Origin: Palleronia marisminoris
Lineage (GTDB): Bacteria > Pseudomonadota > Alphaproteobacteria > Rhodobacterales > Rhodobacteraceae
Assembly (NCBI RefSeq): GCF_900172315.1
Contig: NZ_FWFV01000005.1
Location: forward strand, 1 to 64,000
Direction: 5' to 3'
DNA: 64,000 nt
Shown here one piece after another: positions 25,194-34,869 of the stretch (positions within the stretch are counted from its first letter, which is position 1; each line of letters opens with the position of its first letter). The position numbers and the translations under genes were made by a program. Below the pieces are notes generated by a model. It made no database searches. It was not told the DNA's origin and saw only the letters and a list, made by a program, of their open reading frames with translations.

Positions 25194-26039
25194 ATGGATT
25201 TTCAAGACAATGCCGGGCGGGGGACGCGAAAAGCGCGCGGCCGCCCCCGCGACTGGGACGACAAGACGGCCCAGAACACCATCAAGGCGCTGGACCGGGC
25301 GATGGAGGTTTTCGAGTTCCTCAGCGAACGGCAGGGGATGGCGCTGAGTGCCATTTCAGCCGAGATGGGCCAGTCGCCCTCGACGGTCTATCGTGTTCTC
25401 GTGACGCTCGAAAACCGGGGGTTGGTGGAGTTCGATGCCGGGGAACAGCTTTGGCACATCGGCCCCCGCGCCTTCATGATCGGAGCGCGCTTCCTGCGCC
25501 GCACGAGCTTGGTGGACCGCGCCCGCCCCGTCATGCGCGCGCTGATGGAGGCGACCGGCGAGACTGCCAACCTTGGTGTCGAGAAAGAGGGAATGGTGCT
25601 GTTCCTCAGCCAGGTGGAGACCCATGCCAACATTCGCGCCTTCTTTCCGCCCGGCACCCTTTCGGCGATGCACGCCTCGGGGATCGGCAAGGCCCTGCTG
25701 GCGCAGATGGACGACGCGCGTCTGGCACGTCGGCTTGGTGACGGGCTCGAGGCCTTCACGAAGAAATCCATAATTGACTATGGCGCCTTGCTGGCGGACC
25801 TGCGGGAGACCAGGACGCGCGGCTATTCCTATGACGACGAAGAGCGCAATATCGGGATGCGTTGCATCGCGGCGCCGGTCTTTGACATCAACGGCGAGGC
25901 CATCGCCGGGATCTCGGTATCGGGTCCCACCAGCCGCTTGACCGGAGACGGGTTGGAAAGGCTGAGCCGTCCCGTGATGGAAGCGGCCCGAACCCTGACC
26001 GAGGCGATCGGAGGATCGATCACTCCGCAGCGGACTTGA
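25194..26039 (+). CDS. bhcR: IclR-family regulator of the beta-hydroxyaspartate cycle
   Basis: A 281-aa protein with a basic N-terminal tail, an IclR winged helix at about 28-90 (TIKALDRAMEVFEFLSE, QSPSTVYRVLVTLENRGLV), and a C-terminal effector domain (about 100-275) with MHASGIGKALLA and the conserved NIGMRCIAAPVFD. It is divergent from bhcA as in the described Paracoccus cluster, where the regulator senses glyoxylate. Its 3' end overlaps the convergent allE gene by 20 bases. Confidence 0.93.
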   Translation: MDFQDNAGRGTRKARGRPRDWDDKTAQNTIKALDRAMEVFEFLSERQGMALSAISAEMGQSPSTVYRVLVTLENRGLVEFDAGEQLWHIGPRAFMIGARFLRRTSLVDRARPVMRALMEATGETANLGVEKEGMVLFLSQVETHANIRAFFPPGTLSAMHASGIGKALLAQMDDARLARRLGDGLEAFTKKSIIDYGALLADLRETRTRGYSYDDEERNIGMRCIAAPVFDINGEAIAGISVSGPTSRLTGDGLERLSRPVMEAARTLTEAIGGSITPQRT

Positions 26040-26889
26040 GCCTCCGGTCGCGGGGCAGGGCTTGAGCCCCGAGGCGCAGCGACATGTGTCGGTTGACGTC
26101 CTTGTATAGCAGGTAGCGGAAGCGGCCCGGCCCTCCCGCATAGCAGGCCTGCGGGCAGAAGGCGCGCAGCCACATGAAGTCGCCGGCCTCGACCTCGACC
26201 CAGTCGTTGTTCAGCCTGTAGACGGCCTTGCCCTCCAGCACGTAAAGGCCGTGTTCCATCACGTGCGTCTCCAGGAACGGGATGACCCCGCCCGGCTCGA
26301 AGGTGACGACGGTCACGTGCATGTCGTGACGCAGGTCGTCGGGGTCGACGAAGCGAGTGGTGGCCCATGCGCCATTGGTGTCCGGCATCGGAGTCGGCGG
26401 AATGTCGTTCTCGTTCAGGATCAGCACGTCGGGCTCTGCCAGCCCCGGCGCGGGATCGTAAGCCTTGCGCACCCAGTGAAAACGCAGCACCTCGTTGCCC
26501 CGGTTGTGCAAGGCCCAGTCGGCAGAGGGCGGCAGGTAGGCATACCCGCCGATTGCCAGCGTGTGCGTTTCTCCGTTCACGCTCAATGTCGCCTCGCCCT
26601 CGACGACAAAGAGCACGCCTTCGGCCTCGAGATCGGTCTCGGGGGTATCCGAGCCGCCACCCGGCTGCACCTCCATGATGTACTGGCTGAAGGTCTCGGC
26701 AAAGCCCGAGAGGGGCCGGGCGATCACCCACAGACGCGTGTCCGTCCAGCCAGGCAGGAAACTGGTGACGATGTCGCGCATCGTTCCCTTGGGGATCACC
26801 GCGTAGGCATCGGTGAAGATGGCCCGATCGGTCAGAAGCTGGTCCTGGCCGGGAAGGCCTCCGTGAGGGGCGTAGTATGTGGCGGACAT
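26020..26889 (-). CDS. allE: (S)-Ureidoglycine aminohydrolase
   Basis: A 289-aa bicupin. Both cupin cores are visible: VLFVVEGEATLSVNGE with YAYLPPSADWALHN, and later HVMEHGLYVLEGKAVYRLNN. It converts ureidoglycine to ureidoglycolate and ammonia, between allantoate amidohydrolase and AllA. The ATG at 26889 follows CAGGAGGCC. It may be the distal gene of the xdh-guaD direction or have its own promoter in the 221 bases upstream, in which no gene is seen. Confidence 0.93.
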   Translation of the reverse strand: MSATYYAPHGGLPGQDQLLTDRAIFTDAYAVIPKGTMRDIVTSFLPGWTDTRLWVIARPLSGFAETFSQYIMEVQPGGGSDTPETDLEAEGVLFVVEGEATLSVNGETHTLAIGGYAYLPPSADWALHNRGNEVLRFHWVRKAYDPAPGLAEPDVLILNENDIPPTPMPDTNGAWATTRFVDPDDLRHDMHVTVVTFEPGGVIPFLETHVMEHGLYVLEGKAVYRLNNDWVEVEAGDFMWLRAFCPQACYAGGPGRFRYLLYKDVNRHMSLRLGAQALPRDRRLKSAAE

Positions 26890-27110
26890 GTCCGGCCTCC
26901 TGAAAATCGCGGGCGTCTGCCCAATATGCGTCACCGATATTGCCGCAGAAACCCGGAATGATCTCACATCTCTTTATCGGAAAGATTGAAAGTGCTCCGC
27001 TCTCGGGCCTGCGGAAGCACCGATCTGCGAAGCCTTCAGCCGGCTGTCCGGGTGCAGCCGTCGAGGCGATAACGATCCCCGAAACGGGGGACGGGCCGTG
27101 CTGCCGTATC

Positions 27111-28448
27111 TCAAGCCGGTTCGGGCGCTCGGACTTCTGCGCCGGGCATCTTGGCGCGCGTCTTGCGGGGCACTCCGGCGACGTAGACCTCTTCGACGGC
27201 GCGGTCGTCGCCCATGACCTGAAGGATGAACAGCTCTTCCGCCAGCGTGCTCGCCCGCTCGGCGCGCAGGGCCATGGCGTCGGTTGCGCGGGCATTCAAC
27301 ACGACGATGTCGGCTTCGGTCCCGGGATCCAGCGTTCCTATGCGGTCCTCCAGGCCAAGCACGGCGGCATTGCCGCGCGTTGCCCAATGGAAAGCCCGCA
27401 TCGGATGCAGCGCCTGGCCCTGCAATTGCAGCACCTTGTAGCCCTCGTTCAGGGTCTGGAGCATGGAATAGCTGGTCCCGGCGCCCACATCCGTCGCGAT
27501 GCCGCTGGTAATGCCGCGAGACCGCAGGCGAGCCTCGTCGAACAAACCGCTGCCCAGGAACAGGTTCGACGTGGGGCAGAAGACCGGACGCGCTCCGGTG
27601 GCGGCCAGCGCGTCGACCTCGCGCGGGTTCAGGTGGATGGCGTGACCCAGCAGTGTCTTCGGTCCCAGCAGGCCGTGACGCTCGTAGACGTCGAGGTAAT
27701 CGCGCGCCTCGGGGTAGAGTTCGGCCGTGTAGGCGATCTCGGCGTGGTTCTCCGAGAGGTGGGTCTGGATGTGACAGTCAGGGTGCTCGGCCGCCAGCGC
27801 GCCGGCCATGTCCAACTGTTCCGGCGTCGAGGTGATGGCAAAGCGAGGTGTGATGACATAACCGTTCCGGCCTTGTCCGTGCCAGCGCGCGATCAGCGCC
27901 GTGCTGTCGTCGTACCCCGTTTGCGGTGTGTCGCGCAGCCCGTCGGGCGCGTTGCGGTCCATCATGACCTTGCCGCCCAGCATCCGCATGTTTCGCCGCG
28001 TGGCTTCGGCAAAGAGAGCGTCGGCGCTTGCCGCGTGGACCGAGCAGAACGCGACGGCGGTGGTGGTTCCGTTGTCGGTAAGCTGGTCGAGGAAGGCAGC
28101 GGCCATGCGCGCGCAATGGTCCGCGTCGGCGAACCGCGTTTCCTCGGGAAAGGTGTAATGGTTCAGCCAGTCCAGCAGTTGCGCCCCCCAGGAGGCGATG
28201 ACCTGCACCTGCGGGAAATGGAGGTGCGTGTCGATGAACCCGGCCATCATCAGGTGCGGGCGGTGGTCCACCACCGCGGCTGCGGGCGCGCGAGCCGCGA
28301 TCTCGGCGTAGGATCCGGCGGCGGCGATCACGCCGTCTTCGATCAAGAGGCCCGCGTCTTCGATGTAGGTATAGGCGTCGGTGTCGGTGGCGTCCGCCGG
28401 TTCGCGATGGAACGTCAGCAGGCGTCCGCGCAGTAGGGTCTCGGTCAT
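27111..28448 (-). CDS. guaD: Guanine deaminase
   Basis: A 445-aa amidohydrolase converting guanine to xanthine. Zinc and active-site segments: GFIDTHLHFPQVQVIASWG, the QTHLSENHAEIA loop, LLGHAIHL, and SGIATDVGAGTSYSML. It lies 57 bases after a purine permease in the run xdhA-xdhB-xdhC-permease-guaD, so guanine uptake, deamination and xanthine oxidation are encoded together. Confidence 0.95.
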   Translation of the reverse strand: MTETLLRGRLLTFHREPADATDTDAYTYIEDAGLLIEDGVIAAAGSYAEIAARAPAAAVVDHRPHLMMAGFIDTHLHFPQVQVIASWGAQLLDWLNHYTFPEETRFADADHCARMAAAFLDQLTDNGTTTAVAFCSVHAASADALFAEATRRNMRMLGGKVMMDRNAPDGLRDTPQTGYDDSTALIARWHGQGRNGYVITPRFAITSTPEQLDMAGALAAEHPDCHIQTHLSENHAEIAYTAELYPEARDYLDVYERHGLLGPKTLLGHAIHLNPREVDALAATGARPVFCPTSNLFLGSGLFDEARLRSRGITSGIATDVGAGTSYSMLQTLNEGYKVLQLQGQALHPMRAFHWATRGNAAVLGLEDRIGTLDPGTEADIVVLNARATDAMALRAERASTLAEELFILQVMGDDRAVEEVYVAGVPRKTRAKMPGAEVRAPEPA

Positions 28449-28505
28449 GTGCGACCTCCGGTCTGTCTGGTGGAATGAGGCGGCGGAGCCGCCGCCCCGG
28501 CTTCG

Positions 28506-30104
28506 TCAGGCCCGCTGCGGAGGCACGTTGTCGAGAAGGTCAGGTTCGTCGGGCACGATTATCCGGTGCTCCAGGTCCTCCTTGGGCGCCACCAGGGGGT
28601 AGAGCCAGAGGAACCCGCCGATGATCATGTAGCCCACGGTGATCCCGTCGAACTGCGGCAGTTGCAGTGCTGCGGCATGAACGACCCCGACCGAGGACAT
28701 CGCCGCTGCCGCCAGGGCAAAGCCGCCCGCCATGCGGAACCGCCCGTCGATCACGTCTGCCACGATGGCGCCCCAGATCAGGCCGGTCAGGACGGCACCC
28801 TGGCTCAGCGCTAGGTGGCCGTCATAGTGGGCGCCCTCCATCAGCAAGGCGGCGGTCAGGCTCTCGTCACCCAATGCCGGCAGACCCTCGACGCCCGTGG
28901 CGCGCAGAGAATTCATCAGCGACCCCCACTTGGTGATCAACAGGGACGATACATGCGGCAGGATTGCAAAGGTGACCGCCGCCATGTGCGCGGGTTTCAC
29001 CGCCCAGGCGGTATTGGTGATCAGGCTCACCGCGACGAAGACGAGCACGGGCGCCGCCGCCGCGATCGGGATCAATCCGGCGAGGAAGGAGAGGAAGCCA
29101 AGGAAGGCCGCCGCTGCGATCACCACGGCCACGCCGACGATATAGCCCGCGCGCGCGTCCAGCCGCTTGTAAGCGGGATGGCCGATGTACACCGTGGTCG
29201 GAAACGGAGAGCCGAAGACAGCGCCGATCATGGTGCCGGCGCCGTCGGTCAACTGGCACAGACCCACCGGATATTGGTCGCCCGCGGCCTCGGCGCTCTC
29301 GACGTTGTTCATGGTCTCGATGAAATTGTAGATCTGCACCGGCACCAGGACGAGGAACAGTTCCGGGTTCGCGAAGAGATACGCGATGCCGGCAATCAGG
29401 TCTCCGAAATAGGGAACGGGCGGGTAGAAGCCCAGGCCCGAGGTATCAAATCGAGACTCGCCGAGGATGATCGCGATCACCGTGCCCGCCGCGATGGCGA
29501 CCAGCCCGGCGGGCAGGTTGCCCGGCAGACGAAAGCGGCCGATCAGCCCCCAAAGGATGAACAGAAGCGCCGTGAACCCGATCACCGGGTTCTCGAAGAT
29601 CTGCGACAGTGGCACCGCGCCGATGAACATCAGCGCGATCCCGCAGAGCGTCCCCAGCATCCCCGCGCGCGGGGTGGTCCGCTTCAGCCAAGGGCCGATG
29701 ATGGCACCCAGGGCCGCGACGATGCCGCCCATGAAGCCCGCTCCGATGCCGACCTGCCATGCCAGCAGCGGGTCCTGTGTGGCCCAGTAGATCGGGCCGA
29801 TCACGCCGAACAGGTAGACGAACATCACCGGGGTCGAGATGCCGTATGGCAGGGCGGTCACGTCCCGGCCCTGCCGGGTCGCGGTGACTTTCGCCATGAT
29901 CGTGTAGACGACGACGCCCGCCAGGATGGCGATCGCGGCACCCGGCACGATGCGGCCGAATACGATCTCGGCAGGCATGCCGAACACGAACTGGCAGATC
30001 CCGGACAGGATCAGCAGGTTCACCAGGTTGTCAGTAAACAGTGCCCAGAAGGCGCTGGAATCGCCCCGTGAGAACAGCCGGTAGTTATAGCTCGTCCCGT
30101 CCAT
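28506..30104 (-). CDS. NCS2-type purine permease
   Basis: A 532-aa membrane protein with roughly 12-14 helices. It begins with a hydrophilic tail then FWALFTDNLVNLLILSGICQ, and carries the AzgA-like segment GDQYPVGLCQLTDGAG and GSPFPTTVYIGHPAYKRL. This matches the xanthine/uracil/vitamin C permease group distinct from the protein at 15124-16614. It is probably a proton symporter for guanine, hypoxanthine or xanthine. The start follows GGAGGAGGAG. It sits between xdhC and guaD. Confidence 0.88.
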   Translation of the reverse strand: MDGTSYNYRLFSRGDSSAFWALFTDNLVNLLILSGICQFVFGMPAEIVFGRIVPGAAIAILAGVVVYTIMAKVTATRQGRDVTALPYGISTPVMFVYLFGVIGPIYWATQDPLLAWQVGIGAGFMGGIVAALGAIIGPWLKRTTPRAGMLGTLCGIALMFIGAVPLSQIFENPVIGFTALLFILWGLIGRFRLPGNLPAGLVAIAAGTVIAIILGESRFDTSGLGFYPPVPYFGDLIAGIAYLFANPELFLVLVPVQIYNFIETMNNVESAEAAGDQYPVGLCQLTDGAGTMIGAVFGSPFPTTVYIGHPAYKRLDARAGYIVGVAVVIAAAAFLGFLSFLAGLIPIAAAAPVLVFVAVSLITNTAWAVKPAHMAAVTFAILPHVSSLLITKWGSLMNSLRATGVEGLPALGDESLTAALLMEGAHYDGHLALSQGAVLTGLIWGAIVADVIDGRFRMAGGFALAAAAMSSVGVVHAAALQLPQFDGITVGYMIIGGFLWLYPLVAPKEDLEHRIIVPDEPDLLDNVPPQRA

Positions 30105-30143
30105 GACGGTCTCCTCCTCCGCTAAGACCAGACCGCCGTCCCG

Positions 30144-31013
30144 TTATCGGGCCGTGGCTCCCTCCTGGTCGTGGTGATGGCCCCTTGCGAGGGCATGTCC
30201 CGCTTGCGCGGCGCCGTTTGCGGCAGCGTCACGGGTCAGCTCCGCCATGATCTCGGCCACGACGAAGGCCGCGATGAGGCCGGGCCGTTTGTCGCGGCTG
30301 CCGCCTGCCCCGATAGGGCAGGTCAGTCGCTCGAAGCATGTCGCGTCGTGGTGCTTGCGCATCCAGTTGCGCAACTTGACACGCTTGGTGGCCGACCCGA
30401 TCATGCCGACATAGGCCGCATCGCCCCTCTCGAGCGCGGCGGAGGTCAGCAGGAAGTCCAGGCCATGATCGTGGGTCAGCACGATGAAGGCGCTGCCCGG
30501 CGGGGCCGTCGCGATGTCCAGCTCGGGGATGGCCGAGACGCGGGTCTCCACCGCCACCGTGCACAGCGCCACTTCCGCGGCGCGCGGATCGACGACGATG
30601 CAGCGCACCGGCAAGTGTTGCAGCATTGTGGCGATGGCCCGCCCGACATGTCCTGCGCCCATGACGTAGACATGGGGTAGGGCGGCGGCCTCCATCTCGG
30701 CGCGCTCCAGCGCCGCGCGCTTGTCCGAACCGCGCATCCGCGTCAGGGAAAGCTCGACCCGGCCGCCGCAGCACTGCCCGATCTCGGGGCCGAGCGGGAC
30801 ATCGGTGTGCCGGGCCAATTCGCCGTCGTGCAACATCGCGCGGGCGGTCTCGATCGCGCGATGCTCCAGCTGCCCGCCGCCGATGGTGCCGTGAAGCGCC
30901 TCGGGCGCCACGAACATCTCTGTGCCCTCGTTGCGGGGCGACGAGCCGCGCACGCGGGCCAGCGCCACACGGATCACGCCGCCATGGCTGTCGAACAAGC
31001 CGGCAAGGGTCAT
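30144..31013 (-). CDS. xdhC: Xanthine dehydrogenase accessory factor XdhC
   Basis: A 289-aa protein needed for sulfuration and insertion of the molybdenum cofactor into xanthine dehydrogenase. N-terminal XdhC/CoxI domain with VRGSSPRNEGTEM and GTIGGGQLEHRAI plus GQCCGGRVEL; C-terminal Rossmann-like domain with VYVMGAGHVGRAIA and the end signature CPIGAGGSRDKRPGLIAAFVVAEI. It starts within the last 4 bases of xdhB (ATGA overlap). Confidence 0.95.
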   Translation of the reverse strand: MTLAGLFDSHGGVIRVALARVRGSSPRNEGTEMFVAPEALHGTIGGGQLEHRAIETARAMLHDGELARHTDVPLGPEIGQCCGGRVELSLTRMRGSDKRAALERAEMEAAALPHVYVMGAGHVGRAIATMLQHLPVRCIVVDPRAAEVALCTVAVETRVSAIPELDIATAPPGSAFIVLTHDHGLDFLLTSAALERGDAAYVGMIGSATKRVKLRNWMRKHHDATCFERLTCPIGAGGSRDKRPGLIAAFVVAEIMAELTRDAAANGAAQAGHALARGHHHDQEGATAR

Positions 31014-33337
31014 CGTCTTTCGCCCCCCGCGCGCAACCGCGCCACCGCCATCAGCACCCGTTCGGGCGTGGCGGGCGCGTCGAGGCGCGGACACTCCCGG
31101 TAGCCCGCGACCGAGGCCACCGCCATCGACAGCGCCTCGAAGACCGAGATGCCCAGCATGAAGGGCGGCTCGCCCACCGCCTTCGACCGCTTGATCGTCA
31201 GCTCGCGGTTTTCGGACCAGTCGGCGAGGGTCACGTTGAAGATGCGCGGCCGGTCAGAGGCCAGCGGGATCTTGTAGGTCGAGGGCGCGTGGGTACGCAG
31301 CCGCCCGGCCTCGTCCCACCAGAGTTCCTCGGTGGTGAGCCAGCCCATGCCCTGAACGAAGGCGCCCTCGACCTGACCCTTGTCCAGCGCCGGGTTCAGC
31401 GAGCGACCGACGTCGTGCAGGATGTCCGTGCGCTCGACCCGGTACTCGCCCGTCAGCGTGTCGATCGTCACTTCCGAGCAGGCGGCGCCGTAAGCATAGT
31501 AGTAGAAGGGTCGTCCTTGGCCCTTTTGGCGGTCCCAGTGGATCTTGGGCGTCTTGTAGAACCCCGCCGCCGAAAGCTGGACCCGGGCGAGGTAGGCTTG
31601 TCGGATGAAGGCGTCGAAGCTCAGGACGTCGTCGCCCACATGCACCCGGTTCGATGCGAAGCGCACCGCCTCGGGCGCAACCTGCCAGCGCTCTGCCGCG
31701 AATTCCACCAGTCGCGCCTTGATCTGTTCGACCGCGTTCAGCGCCGCCATGCCATTCAGGTCGGTGCCGCTCGAGGCGGCGGTGGCCGAGGTATTCGGCA
31801 CCTTCTCGGTCGTGGTCTTCGTGATCTTGATGCGTTCGAAATCGATCTGGAAGGCCTCTGCCACCACCTGCGCGACCTTGGTGTTCAGCCCCTGGCCCAT
31901 CTCGGTCCCGCCGTGGTTCAGGTGGACCGAGCCGTCATTGTAGACATGCACCAAGGCGCCCGCCTGGTTGTACCAGGTCGCGGTGAAGGAGATGCCGAAT
32001 TTCACCGGGGTGAGGGCGATACCCTTCTTCAGGACCGGAGAGCCCTCGTTGAAGGCGATGATCCCCGCGCGGCGCTGGCGGTAGGCGCAGCCATGCTCCA
32101 GTTCCGTCACCAGCCGGTCGAGGATGTTGTCCTCCACCTCCTGGTGATAGGGGGTCAGGTTGCGTCCTTCGGACCCGTAGAAATTCGCCTTGCGCACGTC
32201 CAGCGGGTCCTGACCGGTGGCATAGGCGATCTCCTCGATCATCCGCTCCGCGGCGATCACGCCCTGCGGGCCGCCAAAGCCGCGAAAGGCGGTGTTGGAG
32301 ACGGTGTTGGTCTTCATCGGGCGGCTGGTCAGCCGGACATTCGGATAGAAGTAGGCGTTGTCCGCATGGAACAGCGCGCGGTCGGTGACCGGGCCGGAGA
32401 GATCCGCCGAGAATCCACAGCGCGCCGCAAACGTGCCGCCCACTGCTTGGATGCGCCCCGCGTCATCGAAGCCGACCTCGTAGTCGATCACGAAGTCATG
32501 CCGTTTGCCGGTCGCCGTCATGTCCTGGTCGCGATCGGGCCGGATCTTGACGGCACGGTTCCACTTCTTGGCGGCCATGGCGGCGACCGCGGCAAACAGG
32601 TTCATCTGGCTTTCCTTGCCGCCGAACCCGCCCCCCATGCGCCGCACGTTCACCACCACCGCGTTGGACGGCACGCCCAGGACATGCGCGACCATGTGCT
32701 GCGCCTCCGAAGGGTGCTGGGTCGAGCAGTGCACGACGACGTCGTCATCCTCGCCCGGGACAGCGAAGGCGATATGGCCCTCGAGATACATGTGATCCTG
32801 CCCGCCCACGTGCATCCGCCCGGTGATCCGGTGCGGGGCCGAGGCAAAGCCCGCGTCGACATCACCGCGCTCCAGTTTCAGGGGGGAGGCGACATGCGGA
32901 TAGCCGGCTTCCTGCGCCGCGATCGGGTCCAGCGCGTGGGGCAGGACCTCGCAATCGACGCGCGCCAGTTCCGCCGCGCGGCGGGCGATGTCACGGGTTT
33001 CGGCCACCACGGCAAAGAGCGGCTGGCCGTGGAACTGAATCCGGTCGGTGGGAAAGACCGGCTCGTCGTTCTGGCCCGTGGGGCTGATGTCGTTGACACC
33101 CGGCACGTCCCTGGCGGTCAGCACGCCGACCACGCCGGGAAAGCTCAGAACATCGGTCAGGTCCAGCCCGTTCAGCCGGGCATGCGCCACGTCCGACACG
33201 CCGAGATAGGCGTGCAACGTACCCTCGGGCTGTGCGATGTCGTCGGTGTAATCGGCGCGGCCCGTGACGTGCTTGACGGCGCTGTCGTGGTTGCGGTCGG
33301 TATGGGCCGCGATCGTGATGGCCAGAGTGTCCTTCAT
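31010..33337 (-). CDS. xdhB: Xanthine dehydrogenase, molybdopterin-binding subunit
   Basis: A 775-aa large subunit. N-terminal a/b hammerhead domain (HVTGRADYTDDI), then the Mo-cofactor domains: GGGFGGKESQ, AFRGFGGPQGV with the catalytic-pocket Arg, GGTEMGQGLNTK, and near the C-terminus KAVGEPPFMLG, where Glu is the general base. It oxidises hypoxanthine to xanthine and xanthine to urate. The start overlaps xdhA by 4 bases. Length is normal for the bacterial two-subunit enzyme. Confidence 0.96.
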   Translation of the reverse strand: MKDTLAITIAAHTDRNHDSAVKHVTGRADYTDDIAQPEGTLHAYLGVSDVAHARLNGLDLTDVLSFPGVVGVLTARDVPGVNDISPTGQNDEPVFPTDRIQFHGQPLFAVVAETRDIARRAAELARVDCEVLPHALDPIAAQEAGYPHVASPLKLERGDVDAGFASAPHRITGRMHVGGQDHMYLEGHIAFAVPGEDDDVVVHCSTQHPSEAQHMVAHVLGVPSNAVVVNVRRMGGGFGGKESQMNLFAAVAAMAAKKWNRAVKIRPDRDQDMTATGKRHDFVIDYEVGFDDAGRIQAVGGTFAARCGFSADLSGPVTDRALFHADNAYFYPNVRLTSRPMKTNTVSNTAFRGFGGPQGVIAAERMIEEIAYATGQDPLDVRKANFYGSEGRNLTPYHQEVEDNILDRLVTELEHGCAYRQRRAGIIAFNEGSPVLKKGIALTPVKFGISFTATWYNQAGALVHVYNDGSVHLNHGGTEMGQGLNTKVAQVVAEAFQIDFERIKITKTTTEKVPNTSATAASSGTDLNGMAALNAVEQIKARLVEFAAERWQVAPEAVRFASNRVHVGDDVLSFDAFIRQAYLARVQLSAAGFYKTPKIHWDRQKGQGRPFYYYAYGAACSEVTIDTLTGEYRVERTDILHDVGRSLNPALDKGQVEGAFVQGMGWLTTEELWWDEAGRLRTHAPSTYKIPLASDRPRIFNVTLADWSENRELTIKRSKAVGEPPFMLGISVFEALSMAVASVAGYRECPRLDAPATPERVLMAVARLRAGGERR

Positions 33338-34818
33338 GGTCGTGCCCTCCCCTCCGACGCAGTTTCAAGTTGGACGGGCGCGGCGGTGCCTGCGTCCTGT
33401 TCCAGAAAGAAGCGGCGCAGCAGGTTCTGGGCGGCCATGGTCCGATAGCCGGCCGATGCGCGCCAATCGCTGAACGGGGTGAAATCCTCCGCCAGTGCCT
33501 CGGCGGCGGCCTCGAAGCTTTCCGCCGTCCACGGCCGGCCTGTCAGTACCGCCTCTGCGGCGCGCGCGCGTTTCGGAGTCGCAGCCATGCCGCCGAAGGC
33601 GAGGCGTGCGAGGGTGATCCGCCCGTCCTCGACCCTGACCCGGATACCCGCCGCGACAGAGGAAATGTCTTCGTCCCGTCGCTTGGAGATCTTGTACGCC
33701 GCGTTCCGGTCGTCGGGGCCGGGCAGGGGGATGCGGATGCTTTCCACGAACTCGCCCGCCGCCCGATCCTGCTTGCCGTAGTCGACAAAGAAGTCCTGGA
33801 GAGGCAAAGTGCGTCGCTCCGTGCCGCGGCGCAAAACGATTTCTGCTCCGAGCGCGATCAGGACCGGGGGCGTGTCCCCGATGGGCGAGCCATTGGCGAT
33901 GTTGCCACCGACTGTGCCCATGTTCCGAACCTGCCACCCCGCGATGCGGTGCCAGTACGAGGATAGATGTGGCAGGTGCTCGGACAGGATCGACTGGCAC
34001 TCGGTGTAGCTGGCACCGGCGCCGAGGAGGAGGGCGTCATCCTGCCGCGTGACGGTCTTCAGCGCATCGAGGTGCCCGGTGAAGATCGCAGGCCCGATGT
34101 TGCGCAGGAATTTCGTGACCCAGAGCCCGACATCGGTGGCGCCGGCCACGATGGTCGCGTTCGGCCAGCTCAGCAGGCAATCGGCCAGATCGTCCACGTC
34201 CGCAGGCAGGATCGAAAGGTTGTCCCTTGGGCCGGAAACGACGCGGCGGCCATCGCGCAGCGCTGCCAGGCGGGCGGTCATAGCCTCGCGCTCTGCGGTC
34301 AGGTGGTCCGAAGCCGGCGTGCCGTAGCGGCTGACGGCCAGGGCGGCGCGGATAATGGGCGCATAGCCGGTGCAACGGCAGAGGTTGCCTTGCAGTGCGG
34401 TCTCCACCTGCGCCTCCGTCGGTTCGGGGGTCTCCATCCAAAGCGCATAGAGCGACATCACGAATCCCGGCGTGCAGAAACCGCACTGGCTGCCGTGATG
34501 CTCGATCATCGCCTCCTGAACCGGATGAAGCCGCCCTTCCGGTCTCGACAGGTGCTCGACCGTGACGACGTGGCAGCCGTCGACCGAGGCCAGGAACCGG
34601 ATGCAGGCGTTGCTTGGTGCGTAGACGAGGCCCGTCGCGGACAGGCGTCCAACCAGCACGGTGCAGGCGCCGCAATCACCCTCGGCGCATCCCTCCTTGG
34701 TGCCGGTCAGGCGCCGGTCGAGTCGCAGGAAGTCGAGCAGCGTCCGGCTGGCCCCGACGTCGCAAACCGAGATTTCCCTGCCATTGAGGATGAAACGAAT
34801 GTCGTCGCGATCTGTCAT
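33334..34818 (-). CDS. xdhA: Xanthine dehydrogenase, FeS/FAD subunit
   Basis: A 494-aa small subunit. It carries the plant-type [2Fe-2S] cluster CAEGDCGACTVLVG, the second cluster cysteines in QCGFCTPGF and LCRCTGYAP, the FAD domain with VAGATDVGLWVTKF and GTVGGNIANGSPIGDTPP, and a CO dehydrogenase flavoprotein C-terminal domain. It is the first gene of the xdhABC-permease-guaD run and is divergent from a LysR gene. The N-terminus (FILNGREISV) fits the family. Confidence 0.96.
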   Translation of the reverse strand: MTDRDDIRFILNGREISVCDVGASRTLLDFLRLDRRLTGTKEGCAEGDCGACTVLVGRLSATGLVYAPSNACIRFLASVDGCHVVTVEHLSRPEGRLHPVQEAMIEHHGSQCGFCTPGFVMSLYALWMETPEPTEAQVETALQGNLCRCTGYAPIIRAALAVSRYGTPASDHLTAEREAMTARLAALRDGRRVVSGPRDNLSILPADVDDLADCLLSWPNATIVAGATDVGLWVTKFLRNIGPAIFTGHLDALKTVTRQDDALLLGAGASYTECQSILSEHLPHLSSYWHRIAGWQVRNMGTVGGNIANGSPIGDTPPVLIALGAEIVLRRGTERRTLPLQDFFVDYGKQDRAAGEFVESIRIPLPGPDDRNAAYKISKRRDEDISSVAAGIRVRVEDGRITLARLAFGGMAATPKRARAAEAVLTGRPWTAESFEAAAEALAEDFTPFSDWRASAGYRTMAAQNLLRRFFLEQDAGTAAPVQLETASEGRARP

Positions 34819-34869
34819 GCAGTCCTCCGCTTGCCCGGGCGGGTGGAACCGGGGCCAGACAGAGCATAC

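Noticed and set aside
25829..27295. 488-codon open frame on the minus strand
   Set aside because: It runs out of frame through allE and past bhcR, with Arg/Pro/Ala-rich translation; the real gene is the bicupin at 26020-26889.
28815..30071. 418-codon open frame on the plus strand
   Set aside because: Antisense to the purine permease; low-complexity Gln/Arg/Asp translation typical of the reverse of a membrane protein.
31289..33448. 719-codon open frame on the plus strand
   Set aside because: Antisense to xdhB, which has all molybdenum-hydroxylase motifs; no ribosome site or family match for the reverse frame.
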